A stretch of DNA of 64,000 nt, taken from NCBI GenBank assembly GCA_026706815.1, contig JAPOYA010000041.1:38500-102499 (forward strand). The letters are read 5' to 3'. Numbering within the stretch: position 1 is the stretch's first letter; each line of letters opens with the position of its first letter. Below the pieces are notes generated by a model that was not told where the DNA came from, made no database searches, and worked only from the letters and a program-made list of their open reading frames with translations. The stretch is from Acidimicrobiaceae bacterium. GTDB lineage: Bacteria > Actinomycetota > Acidimicrobiia > Acidimicrobiales > Aldehydirespiratoraceae. Positions 9,327-17,399 of this stretch are shown here, piece after piece. The position numbers and the translations under genes were made by a program.

Positions 9327-10192
9327 GGGCCTGCGCGTAAGCGTGGGGTTGGGGGTTGTTGGTGTCGGTTGGCGGGTCGTGCTGTCAGGAGTCCTCGGGC
9401 GGCGGGGTTGGTGGGGTTGGTGAAGCCGTGGGCGGTTCGTCGCAGGACTTGGAGGAGGTTGTCGGTGTCTTCGGTTCTGCCGTTGGACACGCGGCCGGTG
9501 TGGTGCCGGTTCAGGATCTCGTTTGGCCATGCGATGACAGTGTCGACGATGTCGTGGTATTCGGGTGGTTGGCAGGTGGCGTAGAGGTTGGTGAGCCTGT
9601 CGGGGGCGTCGAGGGCGCTGTGGTGGTCGTCGGCTTGGTAGGCCGTGGAGTTCTTGGAGGGCTTCCCGTCCGGTTTTGGGCCGGGGGTGTTTGTCCAGGG
9701 CGTCGAGTTGGTCGTCTCGGCGCATCAGCAAGAACCTCAATCGGAACACTTCTGGGCCGAAGACGGGTTTGGCGCTTTGGGGATCTCGGCGTTGGGCGTC
9801 GCGGCGCACCGCGGTCGACCCGGCGCAGAGCCATCTGATCACGTGGAACCGGTCGAGCACATGACGGGAATGGGGCAGACAGGCGTCGATAGCGGCTTTG
9901 TGGGCTTTGGAGCCGTCGGTGACGGCGACTTCGGCGCGCCGGCGGTGGGGCTGCGACGTCAAAAACCCTGCTAGGGCCGCTGAGCTGCGGTGCTCGACCA
10001 TCGCCGGGGTGTGTCTGGCGTCGCCGTTGACGACCACCGTCGCATAACGGTGACGTTTGCGCATCGACGTCTCAACGCCGGCACCGCGGACGCGTCACCG
10101 TCGAAGCCACCTCGACGCGCAACTCCTGAGACGCGCCGGCCAACACCCCCGACACGCGTGTCCGACGCAATGCAACCGCACCCGCATAACAC
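9320..10192 (-). pseudogene. Degenerate ISL3-like transposase remnant
   Basis: Fragments of a transposase in more than one minus-strand frame. The clearest catalytic part, up to 10064, contains AEVAVTDGSKAHKAAID and HVLDRFHVIRWLCAGS, the conserved core of ISL3 transposases. A shift near 9640 moves the C-terminal part (HTGRVSNGRTEDTDNLLQ, then AHGFTNPTN) into another frame that stops at 9320. The N-terminal DNA-binding part is short and broken. It is a different element from its neighbour, as both ends and proteins differ. Confidence 0.75.
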
Positions 10193-10307
10193 CTGAACCC
10201 ATCGGGGTCCCCTGGACAGGCGACACAGACATCACCGATACCAACAGGGCCCCGACCCCCCACTCAGGGACCCTCAACCACCCACCCCCACAATTACGCG
10301 CAGGCTC
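9327..10307. mobile_element. Second ISL3-like insertion sequence, shortened and decayed
   Basis: Bounded by terminal inverted repeats GGGCCTGCGCGTAA (left) and GAGCCTGCGCGTAA (right, read inward) and by a 7/8 target duplication. At 981 bp it is shorter than usual ISL3 elements (about 1.2-1.6 kb), which fits internal deletion. Its transposase is split over several frames. One mismatch in the target duplication suggests it is older than the first element. Confidence 0.8.
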
Positions 10308-10315
10308 TCTAATTG
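10308..10315. repeat. Right target-site duplication of the second ISL3-like element
   Basis: TCTAATTG follows the right inverted repeat and matches 9319-9326 except for the first base. Confidence 0.75.
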
Positions 10316-10392
10316 AGGTGTCAAGCTACGGAGGGAACCCCATCCGCGGATGCCTCAGCCCCAGTTGTAGCGAACCGTCGTCCAGCGGCGGT

Positions 10393-10683
10393 TTATCCGC
10401 ACGCTTGCCGCGTCGCCTCGGTGGCAACAACCAGATCAACGCGAGTAACCGTCAGGCGCTCCTCTAGCTCAAGATGATCTCCAAACGTAGCGGTTGGAGT
10501 GTGGTCGGCGTGGCCAGCCTGTTCATGGGCGGCGTTGTGGTCCTCTATAGCCAAACCCCAAGCCTGTTCGGCCTTGACCTGAGCTGTGGCGGCGGCGCGG
10601 CACGCTTCTGTGTCCGCACCGTCACCGCACCCGCTTAAGAGCGTTAGCACCACCACGGCACACGCTGGTCTAAGCGGTGTCAT
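10393..10683 (-). CDS. Small predicted lipoprotein of unknown function
   Basis: A 96-residue protein with a type II signal peptide: a short N-terminus, hydrophobic stretch, and lipobox LLSGC with Cys19 as the lipidation site. The mature part is Ala- and Glu-rich, probably helical, with two further cysteines (in TEACRAA and near the end, RQACG) that could form a disulfide outside the membrane. Its start overlaps the stop of the duplicated membrane protein gene by 4 bases, so the two are probably cotranscribed. No family was recognised. Confidence 0.6.
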   Translation of the reverse strand: MTPLRPACAVVVLTLLSGCGDGADTEACRAAATAQVKAEQAWGLAIEDHNAAHEQAGHADHTPTATFGDHLELEERLTVTRVDLVVATEATRQACG

Positions 10684-11201
10684 TCGACTTCGAAAGCCGA
10701 GACTTCACCGTCAGACGGCATCGTGGTGCGGCGCTTCTTCCACACATACTGAAGGGGTATGCAAACGAATAGCACCGCGGCGCCCACCCTACGAACTCCG
10801 TCTGGCGCGTTCATCACGACCCATACGGTCCCGACTGTTGTGAGTGCTGCCCCGGCAAGAAAATCGAGAGGGCTTGCTTGAAAAGCGCGCCATCTTTTCT
10901 GTCCAAGTGCGCGCAGCTTCGAAGCCGAGACTTCACTGTCAGACGGCATCGTGGTGCGGCGCTTCTTCCACACATACTGAAGGGGTATGCAAACGAATAG
11001 CACCGCGGCGCCCACCCTACGAACTCCGTCTGGCGCGTTCATCACGACCCATACGGTCCCGACTGTTGTGAGTGCTGCCCCGGCAAGAAAATCGAGAGGG
11101 CTTGCTTGAAAAGCGCGCCATCTTTTCTGTCCAAGTGCGCGCAACTTGATTGGTATAGAGTCCACGGCAAATCCCTTAGTACCAAATGATTCGGTTGACA
11201 T
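10680..11201 (-). CDS. Membrane protein built of two near-identical tandem halves
   Basis: A 173-residue protein whose body is one 76-residue unit present twice. Each unit starts KLRALGQKRWRAFQ and carries two hydrophobic segments, FLAGAALTTVGTVWVVM and VGAAVLFVCIPLQYVW, separated by NAPDGVRR and followed by a basic KKRRTTMP. This gives four predicted membrane spans against two in the single unit. The halves differ at one base over about 220, so the duplication is recent. Function is unknown. It overlaps the lipoprotein gene downstream by 4 bases and the gene upstream (11176-11595) by 26. Confidence 0.6.
   Translation of the reverse strand: MSTESFGTKGFAVDSIPIKLRALGQKRWRAFQASPLDFLAGAALTTVGTVWVVMNAPDGVRRVGAAVLFVCIPLQYVWKKRRTTMPSDSEVSASKLRALGQKRWRAFQASPLDFLAGAALTTVGTVWVVMNAPDGVRRVGAAVLFVCIPLQYVWKKRRTTMPSDGEVSAFEVE
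10696..11151. repeat. 228-bp tandem direct duplication
   Basis: Bases 10696-10923 and 10924-11151 are two copies with period 228, an exact multiple of three. They match over about 220 bases with a single substitution (ACCG at 10707 against ACTG at 10935) and diverge only in the last few bases. Confidence 0.93.
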
Positions 11202-11595
11202 ACTGACAGTACTCGTAGGCTACCGCCGCGCCAACCGCCGCTCCAATTGGAGCGGCCGCGACAGCTCCACCGAGGGCCGCCGCTGTCACGCCGTAAAACT
11301 GGCAGTCCTCCACGCTGATGTGAGCGTGTCGTCTTGGTTGCCAAGTGAGGACGTTTACGCGCGTGCAGACGGTGCGGGTCTCGGTCCTCCAACCCCAGAT
11401 GGGTTGCCGGAAGCGACCTGCGCCGCTATAGCCGACGATCACCTGGAATGGTCTTGTGACCTCTTCGCAAACTTGTTGCGGTCGGCCGACCTGTTGCATG
11501 ACGGTGTGTGCGCTCGCCGAGTTCGCATAGAACCCGATGGATGTTGCGAGAACAATAGCAGCGTTTTGGCGCTGCTGAGCGTTCTCAGATGGCAT
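11176..11595 (-). CDS. Predicted exported protein with a glycine/alanine zipper
   Basis: A 139-residue hypothetical protein. Residues about 12-29 (AAIVLATSIGFYANSASA) look like a signal peptide ending in an SASA cleavage site. The middle has four cysteines. Residues about 108-128 (ALGGAVAAAPIGAAVGAAVA) have the small-residue spacing of glycine-zipper membrane domains. The end of the gene overlaps the start of the duplicated membrane protein gene by 26 bases, suggesting one transcript 11595 to 10393. No function is proposed. Confidence 0.5.
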   Translation of the reverse strand: MPSENAQQRQNAAIVLATSIGFYANSASAHTVMQQVGRPQQVCEEVTRPFQVIVGYSGAGRFRQPIWGWRTETRTVCTRVNVLTWQPRRHAHISVEDCQFYGVTAAALGGAVAAAPIGAAVGAAVAYEYCQYVNRIIWY

Positions 11596-11934
11596 TCGCC
11601 AAGGGAACGCACTGTATCAGCCCAAATTGGGGTGATCAAGTACCAGGGTCGATTTCTTGCCCCGGGCAGAACAGCCGCCTGGTCAGTCAGCCACACCAAA
11701 ACACTCCGCAACGACTGCCCCACTGTGTTTTCTATGTGATCACTATACTTTCAATGCAATCACCTAACCGCTGGGCAATCACCTAACCGCTGGCAATCCT
11801 CGTTCGTCGCCGCCGTTGGAGGAGTTCTATGCGAACTAGATCCCCGGGCGTTCCTTCGGCTTGGTGATTCTGAGGCCGTTCTCCTGCATTTCGGATCCGC
11901 TCGAATGCTGCGCGCCTGAGCCTCAGTTTTAGCT
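11596..11934. other. Intergenic region at the right border of the accessory segment
   Basis: This 339-base gap has no convincing gene. It contains a perfect 19-bp tandem repeat (11756-11793) and otherwise unremarkable sequence between the accessory genes and the glycan genes. Confidence 0.5.
11756..11793. repeat. 19-bp perfect tandem repeat, two copies
   Basis: GCAATCACCTAACCGCTGG occurs at 11756-11774 and 11775-11793, followed by a third partial unit GCAATC. Confidence 0.9.
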
Positions 11935-12219
11935 TCAGCGCAGCTTGAGGAGGCGGGCGACCGCGCGGGCGATCCGGATTATCGGGCTGCGTCCCAACTC
12001 GACGTGGAGCGCTTGGTTGAGGTCGTTGAGTTCGGCGACGGTGCCCTCGAGCTGCTCATTTCTGGATTCCAGGTCGGCCACCCGCTCGCCCAGCACCTCG
12101 GCGTGGCTCGTCAACCCGATGCCCAGATCGCGCAGCCTCAGTATCTCAGCGCGGAGTTCGGCCGGGTCGGTGCTGTCGATCGGGTCCGGCCCTTCGGGAG
12201 TCACTTGTGGTTGCGGCAC
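11935..12219 (-). CDS. Small coiled-coil protein downstream of a GT2 glycosyltransferase
   Basis: A 94-residue protein. Residues about 20-75 show heptad-like spacing (LRAEILRLRDLG, VADLESRNEQLEG) that predicts a coiled coil, followed by a basic amphipathic tail (ARAVARLLKLR). It starts 9 bases after the upstream glycosyltransferase gene ends, so both are one operon. Similar short coiled-coil proteins accompany surface-glycan glycosyltransferases and may set chain length or scaffold the enzyme; that role is only a suggestion. Confidence 0.6.
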   Translation of the reverse strand: MPQPQVTPEGPDPIDSTDPAELRAEILRLRDLGIGLTSHAEVLGERVADLESRNEQLEGTVAELNDLNQALHVELGRSPIIRIARAVARLLKLR

Positions 12220-12228
12220 TGCGAAACC

Positions 12229-13638
12229 CTACGTCGAGTGATGGCTGATGCGCGGGCGATGCACCCCGCCTCTGACGGTCGTGTCACGGGGGTCGAAATG
12301 ATCGCAGGGTTCGGTCGGCTCGAGATGGTCGGCGTTGAGGCGGAGGTTCTCCGGGTCGTCGGGCCGTCTGTATCCGGGGTGATACCAAGGGTCGGTCACT
12401 TCGCCCCAGCGGTCGATCCATCGGTCCCACTCCCAATCGAAGATCCGGGCGACTCGACTGAGGGATTCGCGATGAATGAGGGTCGCTGCGGGCTCGACGA
12501 TCACCCGGTGTCCCGACCGGCGGATCTTCAGACACAGATCGACATCGTTGAAGGAGAGCGGGAAGTGGGTGGACATAGCGCCCAGAGCCAGCAGCAACGA
12601 TCGGCGCGACATGAGACAAGCGCCGGTGACCGAGATCACGTCACGGGCGACAGTCCCGCCGTACCGTCGAGAGTCTTCGATTGGCCAGCCGACGAACGGA
12701 TGGAGGGGACGGGCGTTGTCCATGACCATCCCGGCGTGCTGGATCGTGCCGTCGGGGTAGCGCAGCAGCGCGCCCACACCGCCGATCGAGGGGTCGCCGA
12801 AATGGACGGCCATAGCGTCGATAGCGCCGGGGTCCATCTCCGTATCGTCGTTGAGCAGCAACACGAGCTCGTTGCGCGCCGCGAGGATCCCCTGGTTGCA
12901 GGCGGCCGAAAAGTCGAACTCTCCGGGCGGGCGCCGTTCGAGCCGTGTCGGCAGCCCGGCGCCGGCGATCTGTTCCGGGTCCCCCTGGTATTCCTCGCCC
13001 ACAACCAGGATCACCTCGAGATTCGAGCGGCCCGTTCCTGAGATGCGCTCCAAGCAGCGCTCTACAGCGAGTTCAGCGCCGGCACCATCGCTGAGAGGCT
13101 TGCCGGCGGTGGGGATGATTATCGAAACAGGCGGTTGCCCAGACGGATCCGGAACCAGTCGAAATCGGCCTGCCCGGCTGTCTTCGACTGCGCTGGCGGC
13201 GATACCGACCTTGGCCAGGTGGCTGTTGAGGTCAGCGACGTCGGCGCATGCAGGCGGTTGCGGATGCCTGCTCAACACTGCAGGCACATGAAGCACAAGC
13301 GAGTCGTGCTCGGCCAAGCGCAGCGGCAGCGCCGGGTCGGTGATCTCACAGTCGAGTTCGGCGAGAGTTGAGCAGCGCACTGCCAGGGGGAGACAGGCTC
13401 CAGGCTCGCTGAGCAGGCGTGTCGGCGACCAGGCCGCTCGCCGCTCGACAACCCCCGAAATCTCAATGTCGCCGTACACCGCGTCGGCATCGGGGTGCCG
13501 GCAAAAAGCGTCGAGAACGGCACGCTCGCCGATTTCGCTGAGCCGCCCAGAGCCGTTCAGATTCATTGCAGCGCCCTCACAGTTCCGGTCACACGGTGAC
13601 CCGTCGGCAGGCGAGGAGACGACATGAAGCAAACGCAT
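12229..13638 (-). CDS. Family 2 glycosyltransferase
   Basis: Transfers a sugar from a nucleotide donor to a growing surface glycan at the cytoplasmic side. Of 469 residues, the GT-A domain starts near residue 168 (PPVSIIIPTAG). The metal-binding motif is LLLNDDTEMDPGA, the acceptor-side segment is GVGALLRYPDGTIQHAGMV, and the catalytic-loop signature FNDVDLCLKIRRSG ends it. The layout resembles rhamnosyl-type GT2 enzymes of O-antigen clusters. The ATG at 13638 is supported by a TATCGT -10 box 11 bases before it; ATG 13566 is an alternative. It is divergent from the YfhO-like gene. Confidence 0.85.
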   Translation of the reverse strand: MRLLHVVSSPADGSPCDRNCEGAAMNLNGSGRLSEIGERAVLDAFCRHPDADAVYGDIEISGVVERRAAWSPTRLLSEPGACLPLAVRCSTLAELDCEITDPALPLRLAEHDSLVLHVPAVLSRHPQPPACADVADLNSHLAKVGIAASAVEDSRAGRFRLVPDPSGQPPVSIIIPTAGKPLSDGAGAELAVERCLERISGTGRSNLEVILVVGEEYQGDPEQIAGAGLPTRLERRPPGEFDFSAACNQGILAARNELVLLLNDDTEMDPGAIDAMAVHFGDPSIGGVGALLRYPDGTIQHAGMVMDNARPLHPFVGWPIEDSRRYGGTVARDVISVTGACLMSRRSLLLALGAMSTHFPLSFNDVDLCLKIRRSGHRVIVEPAATLIHRESLSRVARIFDWEWDRWIDRWGEVTDPWYHPGYRRPDDPENLRLNADHLEPTEPCDHFDPRDTTVRGGVHRPRISHHST

Positions 13639-13667
13639 GGGTTGCGGCGACGATAGCGTGCGCGGCC
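13639..13667. promoter_or_regulatory. Overlapping divergent -10 boxes
   Basis: On the plus strand TAGCGT (13654-13659) is 8 bases before the ATG at 13668. On the minus strand TATCGT (13650-13655) is 11 bases before the ATG at 13638. The boxes overlap by two bases, so the two promoters probably compete. Confidence 0.5.
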
Positions 13668-16406
13668 ATGGTCAAGGTTTTCTCGGCTTTTCGACTGCCT
13701 GGCTCAGTTGCCGTAGGCTTGGTTCTTTTTGCCTTCTGGCCAGCGCTTCTGGGTGGTGGAAGCCTGATAGCCGGAGACTTCGTCTACAACTACGCGGCGC
13801 CCTTCGAGCACTACCAGTCGGATAATTTCTCCCTCGAGACCGGTTCAACGGATCCGATCAACATTCATTCCCATTGGGCCCCGTTGGCCGCAGACGTCCG
13901 TTCCGGCGAAGTCGGCTGGTGGACGTCGGACCTCGCCGGCGGGCAGCCGACGATGAAGGGCGGGCTGCCGGTCTTCAACCTCGGCTACCTGGTGGCCCCC
14001 GGATGGTTTGCGCCGGGTCTGGTTGCTGCGATCCGCGCTTTGACCGCAATCGGGCTGACGTACGGATTCGTGAGGTCGTTGGGCCTGATGCGGGTGTCTG
14101 CGCTGGCGAGCGGAATCGCTTTCGCGTTCAGCGGATTCATGGTGGGCTGGATGAACTGGCCGCACTCCTCGATTGCCGCGCTCGCACCGGGATTGTTGTG
14201 GGCGGTCGAGCGGCTCATACGTGATCCCAAGTTGTGGCGGGCGGTTCCGTTGGGCGCTGTCTTTGCCGCGATGGTCTGGTCGAACTTCCCTCAGGTGACG
14301 ATATATGTGCTGTTGGCAGCGGTGATCTACGCGGCAGCGCGGCTGGTCGCGGAGTTGCAGCTGTGTGCCGACGACCGGGCCGCCAAACTGAAGTCGCTGA
14401 CGATCACCGGGCTTGTTGCAGTGCTGTTGGGGGCTTTGCTGGCAGCACCGCACCTGATCGGCTTTGTCGAGTACCTCGACTGGATCGACACCAGCGATCG
14501 TGGATGGGGGAGCATCGACTCCTCGGCCGGGGTCAAATACCTGCTCACTGCCGTCGCTCCGGCGATCTGGGGGCATGGAGCGCTCGGTCCGGGCTGGTTC
14601 GGAGAGGTGAACTGGACTGAGCACAATGCCTATGTCGGGGCCTCGGTGTTGATGCTTGCTGTAGTCGGGTTGTTCACGGGCCTCGCGAACGGTGATCGAC
14701 GGCACCGGTCTGCGTTGGCCGCGTTCGCGGTCATCGCCGCTGTGGGTCTGTTGATCGCCTATATCGGCGGTCCGCTGTCGTTGCCGCTGAGGGAGCTGAC
14801 CGGTCCGGTGAGCGGAGCGATGACGAGGGGCAAAGTACTGTGGAATCTCGGCGTCGCTCTGATCGCGGCTTTCGGTGTGGAGCAGATCGTTCGGCAGGCC
14901 ACGGGATCCGAGAGATGGTCGTTTCGAAGAGGGATCGGCGTCTCGACAGCGGCCGCGGCAGTCGTCTTCATCGCGTTCCTGCCGTTCCTGGCTGACTGGT
15001 TGGACGCGGCGCGATCCCGCGGTCTGGTTCGGGAAGTGGCGGCGGCGTCGGTCGTCCCGGCGCTGTGCGCGCTCGGTGTGGCCGTGGTGATCCTCGCCCG
15101 GCTCCGCGGCTGGTTGAAGGGCGCCGCGGTCGGGTGGGCATTCGTGGCCGTCATCGGCTTCGAACTCTTGAGTTTCGCCATGCCGGTGCCGACGATTGTT
15201 GAACCGGCCGATCAGATCACCGCAACCCCCGCTCACGCCGAGGTCAAAGAGCTGCTGGCGCCCGGCGAACGGCTCAGCGGGGAAGGCTGGACGTTCTTCC
15301 CGTCGACCACTGCGCTGTTCGATATCGATGACGCGCGGGGGCAGTTGTTCAAGTCGCGGGGGTACACCGCTCTGCTGCGAGCCGAGGTTCCCAATTCGAT
15401 CATCTTGGGCTGGCAAAGAGCCACTGCGACCTGGCCTTACATACCGTTCGACGCCGACATCGCTTCTCCGGTGTGGGATGCGATGGCTGTCGGCGTGTGG
15501 GCGCAGTTTCCTTACAGCACGCCCCCGGGCACTCTGATCGAGACTGCACCGGCGGTTGAAGGCTCCGATCCAGCGGTTGAGCCTCTCAGGACCACATTGG
15601 CATCCCCCGAAGGGGGTTTGCGCGCGGTTCTGCTTGAGGTGGCCTCCAGTGTCGGCGGTTCTCTGGATGTGCGCATTGGGGCCGGCGGTGAAATGAGCAC
15701 CGAGAGCCGTGACATACCACCGCAGCACACGGGTCTGGCGTCGTTCGCATTCGCCGGAGAGGACATGCCTGCGGGAACGTCGGTTGCGGTCGAGGTCTCA
15801 TCGCCTTCGCCGAAGGGCGCGCTCCTGGTCGGGGCTGACGAGTCCGGGGGACTTGCGGCAGGGATGGTGGCTGGTGACGACGAGTTCCGACTGGCGCGTA
15901 CGGGCGACGTCTTGTTGATCGAGCGCCCCCATGCGGCGTTTGTCCGTATCGCCGATGCGGCTGTGGTCGAGATCGAGTCGCAACGGGCCGCCGACGCGGT
16001 AGCTTCGAGGGAGGCAGGTGAGCGCTCGGTTGTGGTCGACGCTGATCTGGGGCTGCCGACAACACCATCGGCAGATGCCGAGCTTGAGGTTGTGAGCGTG
16101 TCTCTGGGTCGGGATCGCGTCGAGACTGTCGTGCGCAGCGACCGGGACGCGGTGGTGGTTGTCTCGGTGTCCGACTATCCCGGATGGTCGGCGACAGTCG
16201 ACGGCAGATCGGCGGAGATCGTCACCGCCGACGCCGCGTTCATGGGGGTTGCGGTGCCCGAAGGCGAGCATTCGGTAATTTTGACGTTCAGCCCGCGGCA
16301 CCTTGGCGTCAGCCTGCTCCTCGCGGCGCTTGGAATTGTGCTGGCGGCGGGGTTGCTCGTGTTTGCGCGCCTGCGGGCGATCCTCTCAGGTTCTGAACCT
16401 CGCTAG
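13668..16406 (+). CDS. YfhO-family multi-spanning membrane protein (GT-C-like)
   Basis: A 912-residue integral membrane protein of the YfhO type, a GT-C-like family linked to sugar transfer onto cell-wall or lipid glycans. Residues about 1-520 hold around a dozen hydrophobic spans, with an early acidic loop (AGDFVYNYAAPFEHYQ) and SFGFMVGWMNWPHSS-like segments typical of the family. Residues about 530-880 form an extracytoplasmic beta-rich domain, and a last span (GVSLLLAALGIVLAAGLLVF) closes the protein. ATG 13668 is chosen because a leaderless -10 box is 8 bases upstream. Its stop overlaps the -10 box of the next gene. Confidence 0.8.
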   Translation: MVKVFSAFRLPGSVAVGLVLFAFWPALLGGGSLIAGDFVYNYAAPFEHYQSDNFSLETGSTDPINIHSHWAPLAADVRSGEVGWWTSDLAGGQPTMKGGLPVFNLGYLVAPGWFAPGLVAAIRALTAIGLTYGFVRSLGLMRVSALASGIAFAFSGFMVGWMNWPHSSIAALAPGLLWAVERLIRDPKLWRAVPLGAVFAAMVWSNFPQVTIYVLLAAVIYAAARLVAELQLCADDRAAKLKSLTITGLVAVLLGALLAAPHLIGFVEYLDWIDTSDRGWGSIDSSAGVKYLLTAVAPAIWGHGALGPGWFGEVNWTEHNAYVGASVLMLAVVGLFTGLANGDRRHRSALAAFAVIAAVGLLIAYIGGPLSLPLRELTGPVSGAMTRGKVLWNLGVALIAAFGVEQIVRQATGSERWSFRRGIGVSTAAAAVVFIAFLPFLADWLDAARSRGLVREVAAASVVPALCALGVAVVILARLRGWLKGAAVGWAFVAVIGFELLSFAMPVPTIVEPADQITATPAHAEVKELLAPGERLSGEGWTFFPSTTALFDIDDARGQLFKSRGYTALLRAEVPNSIILGWQRATATWPYIPFDADIASPVWDAMAVGVWAQFPYSTPPGTLIETAPAVEGSDPAVEPLRTTLASPEGGLRAVLLEVASSVGGSLDVRIGAGGEMSTESRDIPPQHTGLASFAFAGEDMPAGTSVAVEVSSPSPKGALLVGADESGGLAAGMVAGDDEFRLARTGDVLLIERPHAAFVRIADAAVVEIESQRAADAVASREAGERSVVVDADLGLPTTPSADAELEVVSVSLGRDRVETVVRSDRDAVVVVSVSDYPGWSATVDGRSAEIVTADAAFMGVAVPEGEHSVILTFSPRHLGVSLLLAALGIVLAAGLLVFARLRAILSGSEPR

Positions 16407-16409
16407 GCT
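16404..16409 (+). promoter_or_regulatory. -10 box overlapping the stop of the YfhO-like gene
   Basis: TAGGCT, whose first three bases are the TAG stop of the preceding gene, lies 6 bases before GTG 16416. It supports a leaderless start there rather than at the upstream TTG 16410. Confidence 0.5.
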
Positions 16410-16415
16410 TTGCGC

Positions 16416-17399
16416 GTGCTGAACGATGCGACTGATGCTCGCGAATACGTAGCCCGCATTCAAGCGGAGATCTCACAGGAGGCCCGCCGGCGCAGAGAGA
16501 GCGACCCGACGCTCGCGACACTGGAACGGGAGATCGGCCAAGCATGGACGCGGTCGGCGCCTAGCGGTGGTGCTGCTGCGGCGAGTAGCGACGCGACAGC
16601 ACCCGCCGAGGTGAAGGCGCATGCAGAGCATCTCCTTGGTTGTGTCGACGACTTGTCGCTGATCGACGTCGACGCGCCAGATGGCGCCCGGCGAGGTGTT
16701 CGGCAGGTCAAGAGTGCAGTCCGCAGGCTGACACGCTGGTATCTGCGCTATTTGGCCGACCAAGTCAATGCCTTCAACCATTTCTTGGTCGGCTTTCTGC
16801 GCTCGACAGAACAGCGCTTGGCGCGGCTCGAAGACGATGCCGGCGCCGCTGAGCGTCTGAGCGCATTCGTCGATCCGGTACCGGAGGCAGACCACGCCTT
16901 GGGGCGATCGGTGGCCGATCAACTGTCACAGTGCAGTGGACCAGTAGCGGTTGTGTCGTGCGGCAGCGGGCTGATCGTTTCGGCGTTGCTTCAGGCGGGA
17001 ATCGCCGCGCATGGCGTAGACGACTCGGCTGATGCGATCAGCGATGGCGTGAACGAAGGCTTGGACCTTCGGGTGGCGGCGCCCTTGGAGCACTTGAGCC
17101 GGATCGCCGACGGCTCGCTCGCCGGTGTTGTGCTGACGCGTTCTGTCGAGCGCCGCCGACCCGTCGAACTGTCGTCTCTGATCGACGAGGCGCTGCGCTG
17201 CGTCACACCGTCGGGCCGCATTGTCGTCGCGGTCGCGGATCTGAGTGCCCGCTCAGGCCCGGAGGCGGAGCTGTTGCGCGGTATGGGATTGTCTCCGCAG
17301 ACATGGGCCCATTTGCTGCGCAGACGAGGTTGTGCAGTCGAGGTGTCTGCGTCGACCGGTTCCCGAGTGGCGACTCTGGTCACGGCTCGTCCACAGTGA
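16416..17399 (+). CDS. SAM-methyltransferase-like protein with a helical N-terminus
   Basis: A 327-residue protein. The first 140 residues are predicted helical and charged. Residues about 170-310 follow a class I methyltransferase fold: AVVSCGSGLIVSALLQAGI is motif I with only part of the usual glycine pattern, GVDDS is the acidic end of strand 2, and DGSLAGVVLTRSVE and CVTPSGRIVVAV match later motifs. Related proteins sit beside GT4 enzymes in glycan clusters, where they cap or decorate chains. The altered motif I leaves activity uncertain. Its stop overlaps the next GTG start (GTGA), so translation is coupled. Confidence 0.6.
   Translation: MLNDATDAREYVARIQAEISQEARRRRESDPTLATLEREIGQAWTRSAPSGGAAAASSDATAPAEVKAHAEHLLGCVDDLSLIDVDAPDGARRGVRQVKSAVRRLTRWYLRYLADQVNAFNHFLVGFLRSTEQRLARLEDDAGAAERLSAFVDPVPEADHALGRSVADQLSQCSGPVAVVSCGSGLIVSALLQAGIAAHGVDDSADAISDGVNEGLDLRVAAPLEHLSRIADGSLAGVVLTRSVERRRPVELSSLIDEALRCVTPSGRIVVAVADLSARSGPEAELLRGMGLSPQTWAHLLRRRGCAVEVSASTGSRVATLVTARPQ

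Noticed and set aside
9327..9838. Plus-strand frames rich in Gly, Val and Trp in the second insertion sequence
   Set aside because: They are antisense to the degenerate transposase and lack ribosome-binding sites or recognisable domains.
13845..15728. A 627-codon open frame on the minus strand opposite the YfhO-like gene
   Set aside because: Its product is extremely rich in Arg, Gln, Pro and His with no hydrophobic core, as expected for the antisense of a GC-rich membrane-protein gene.
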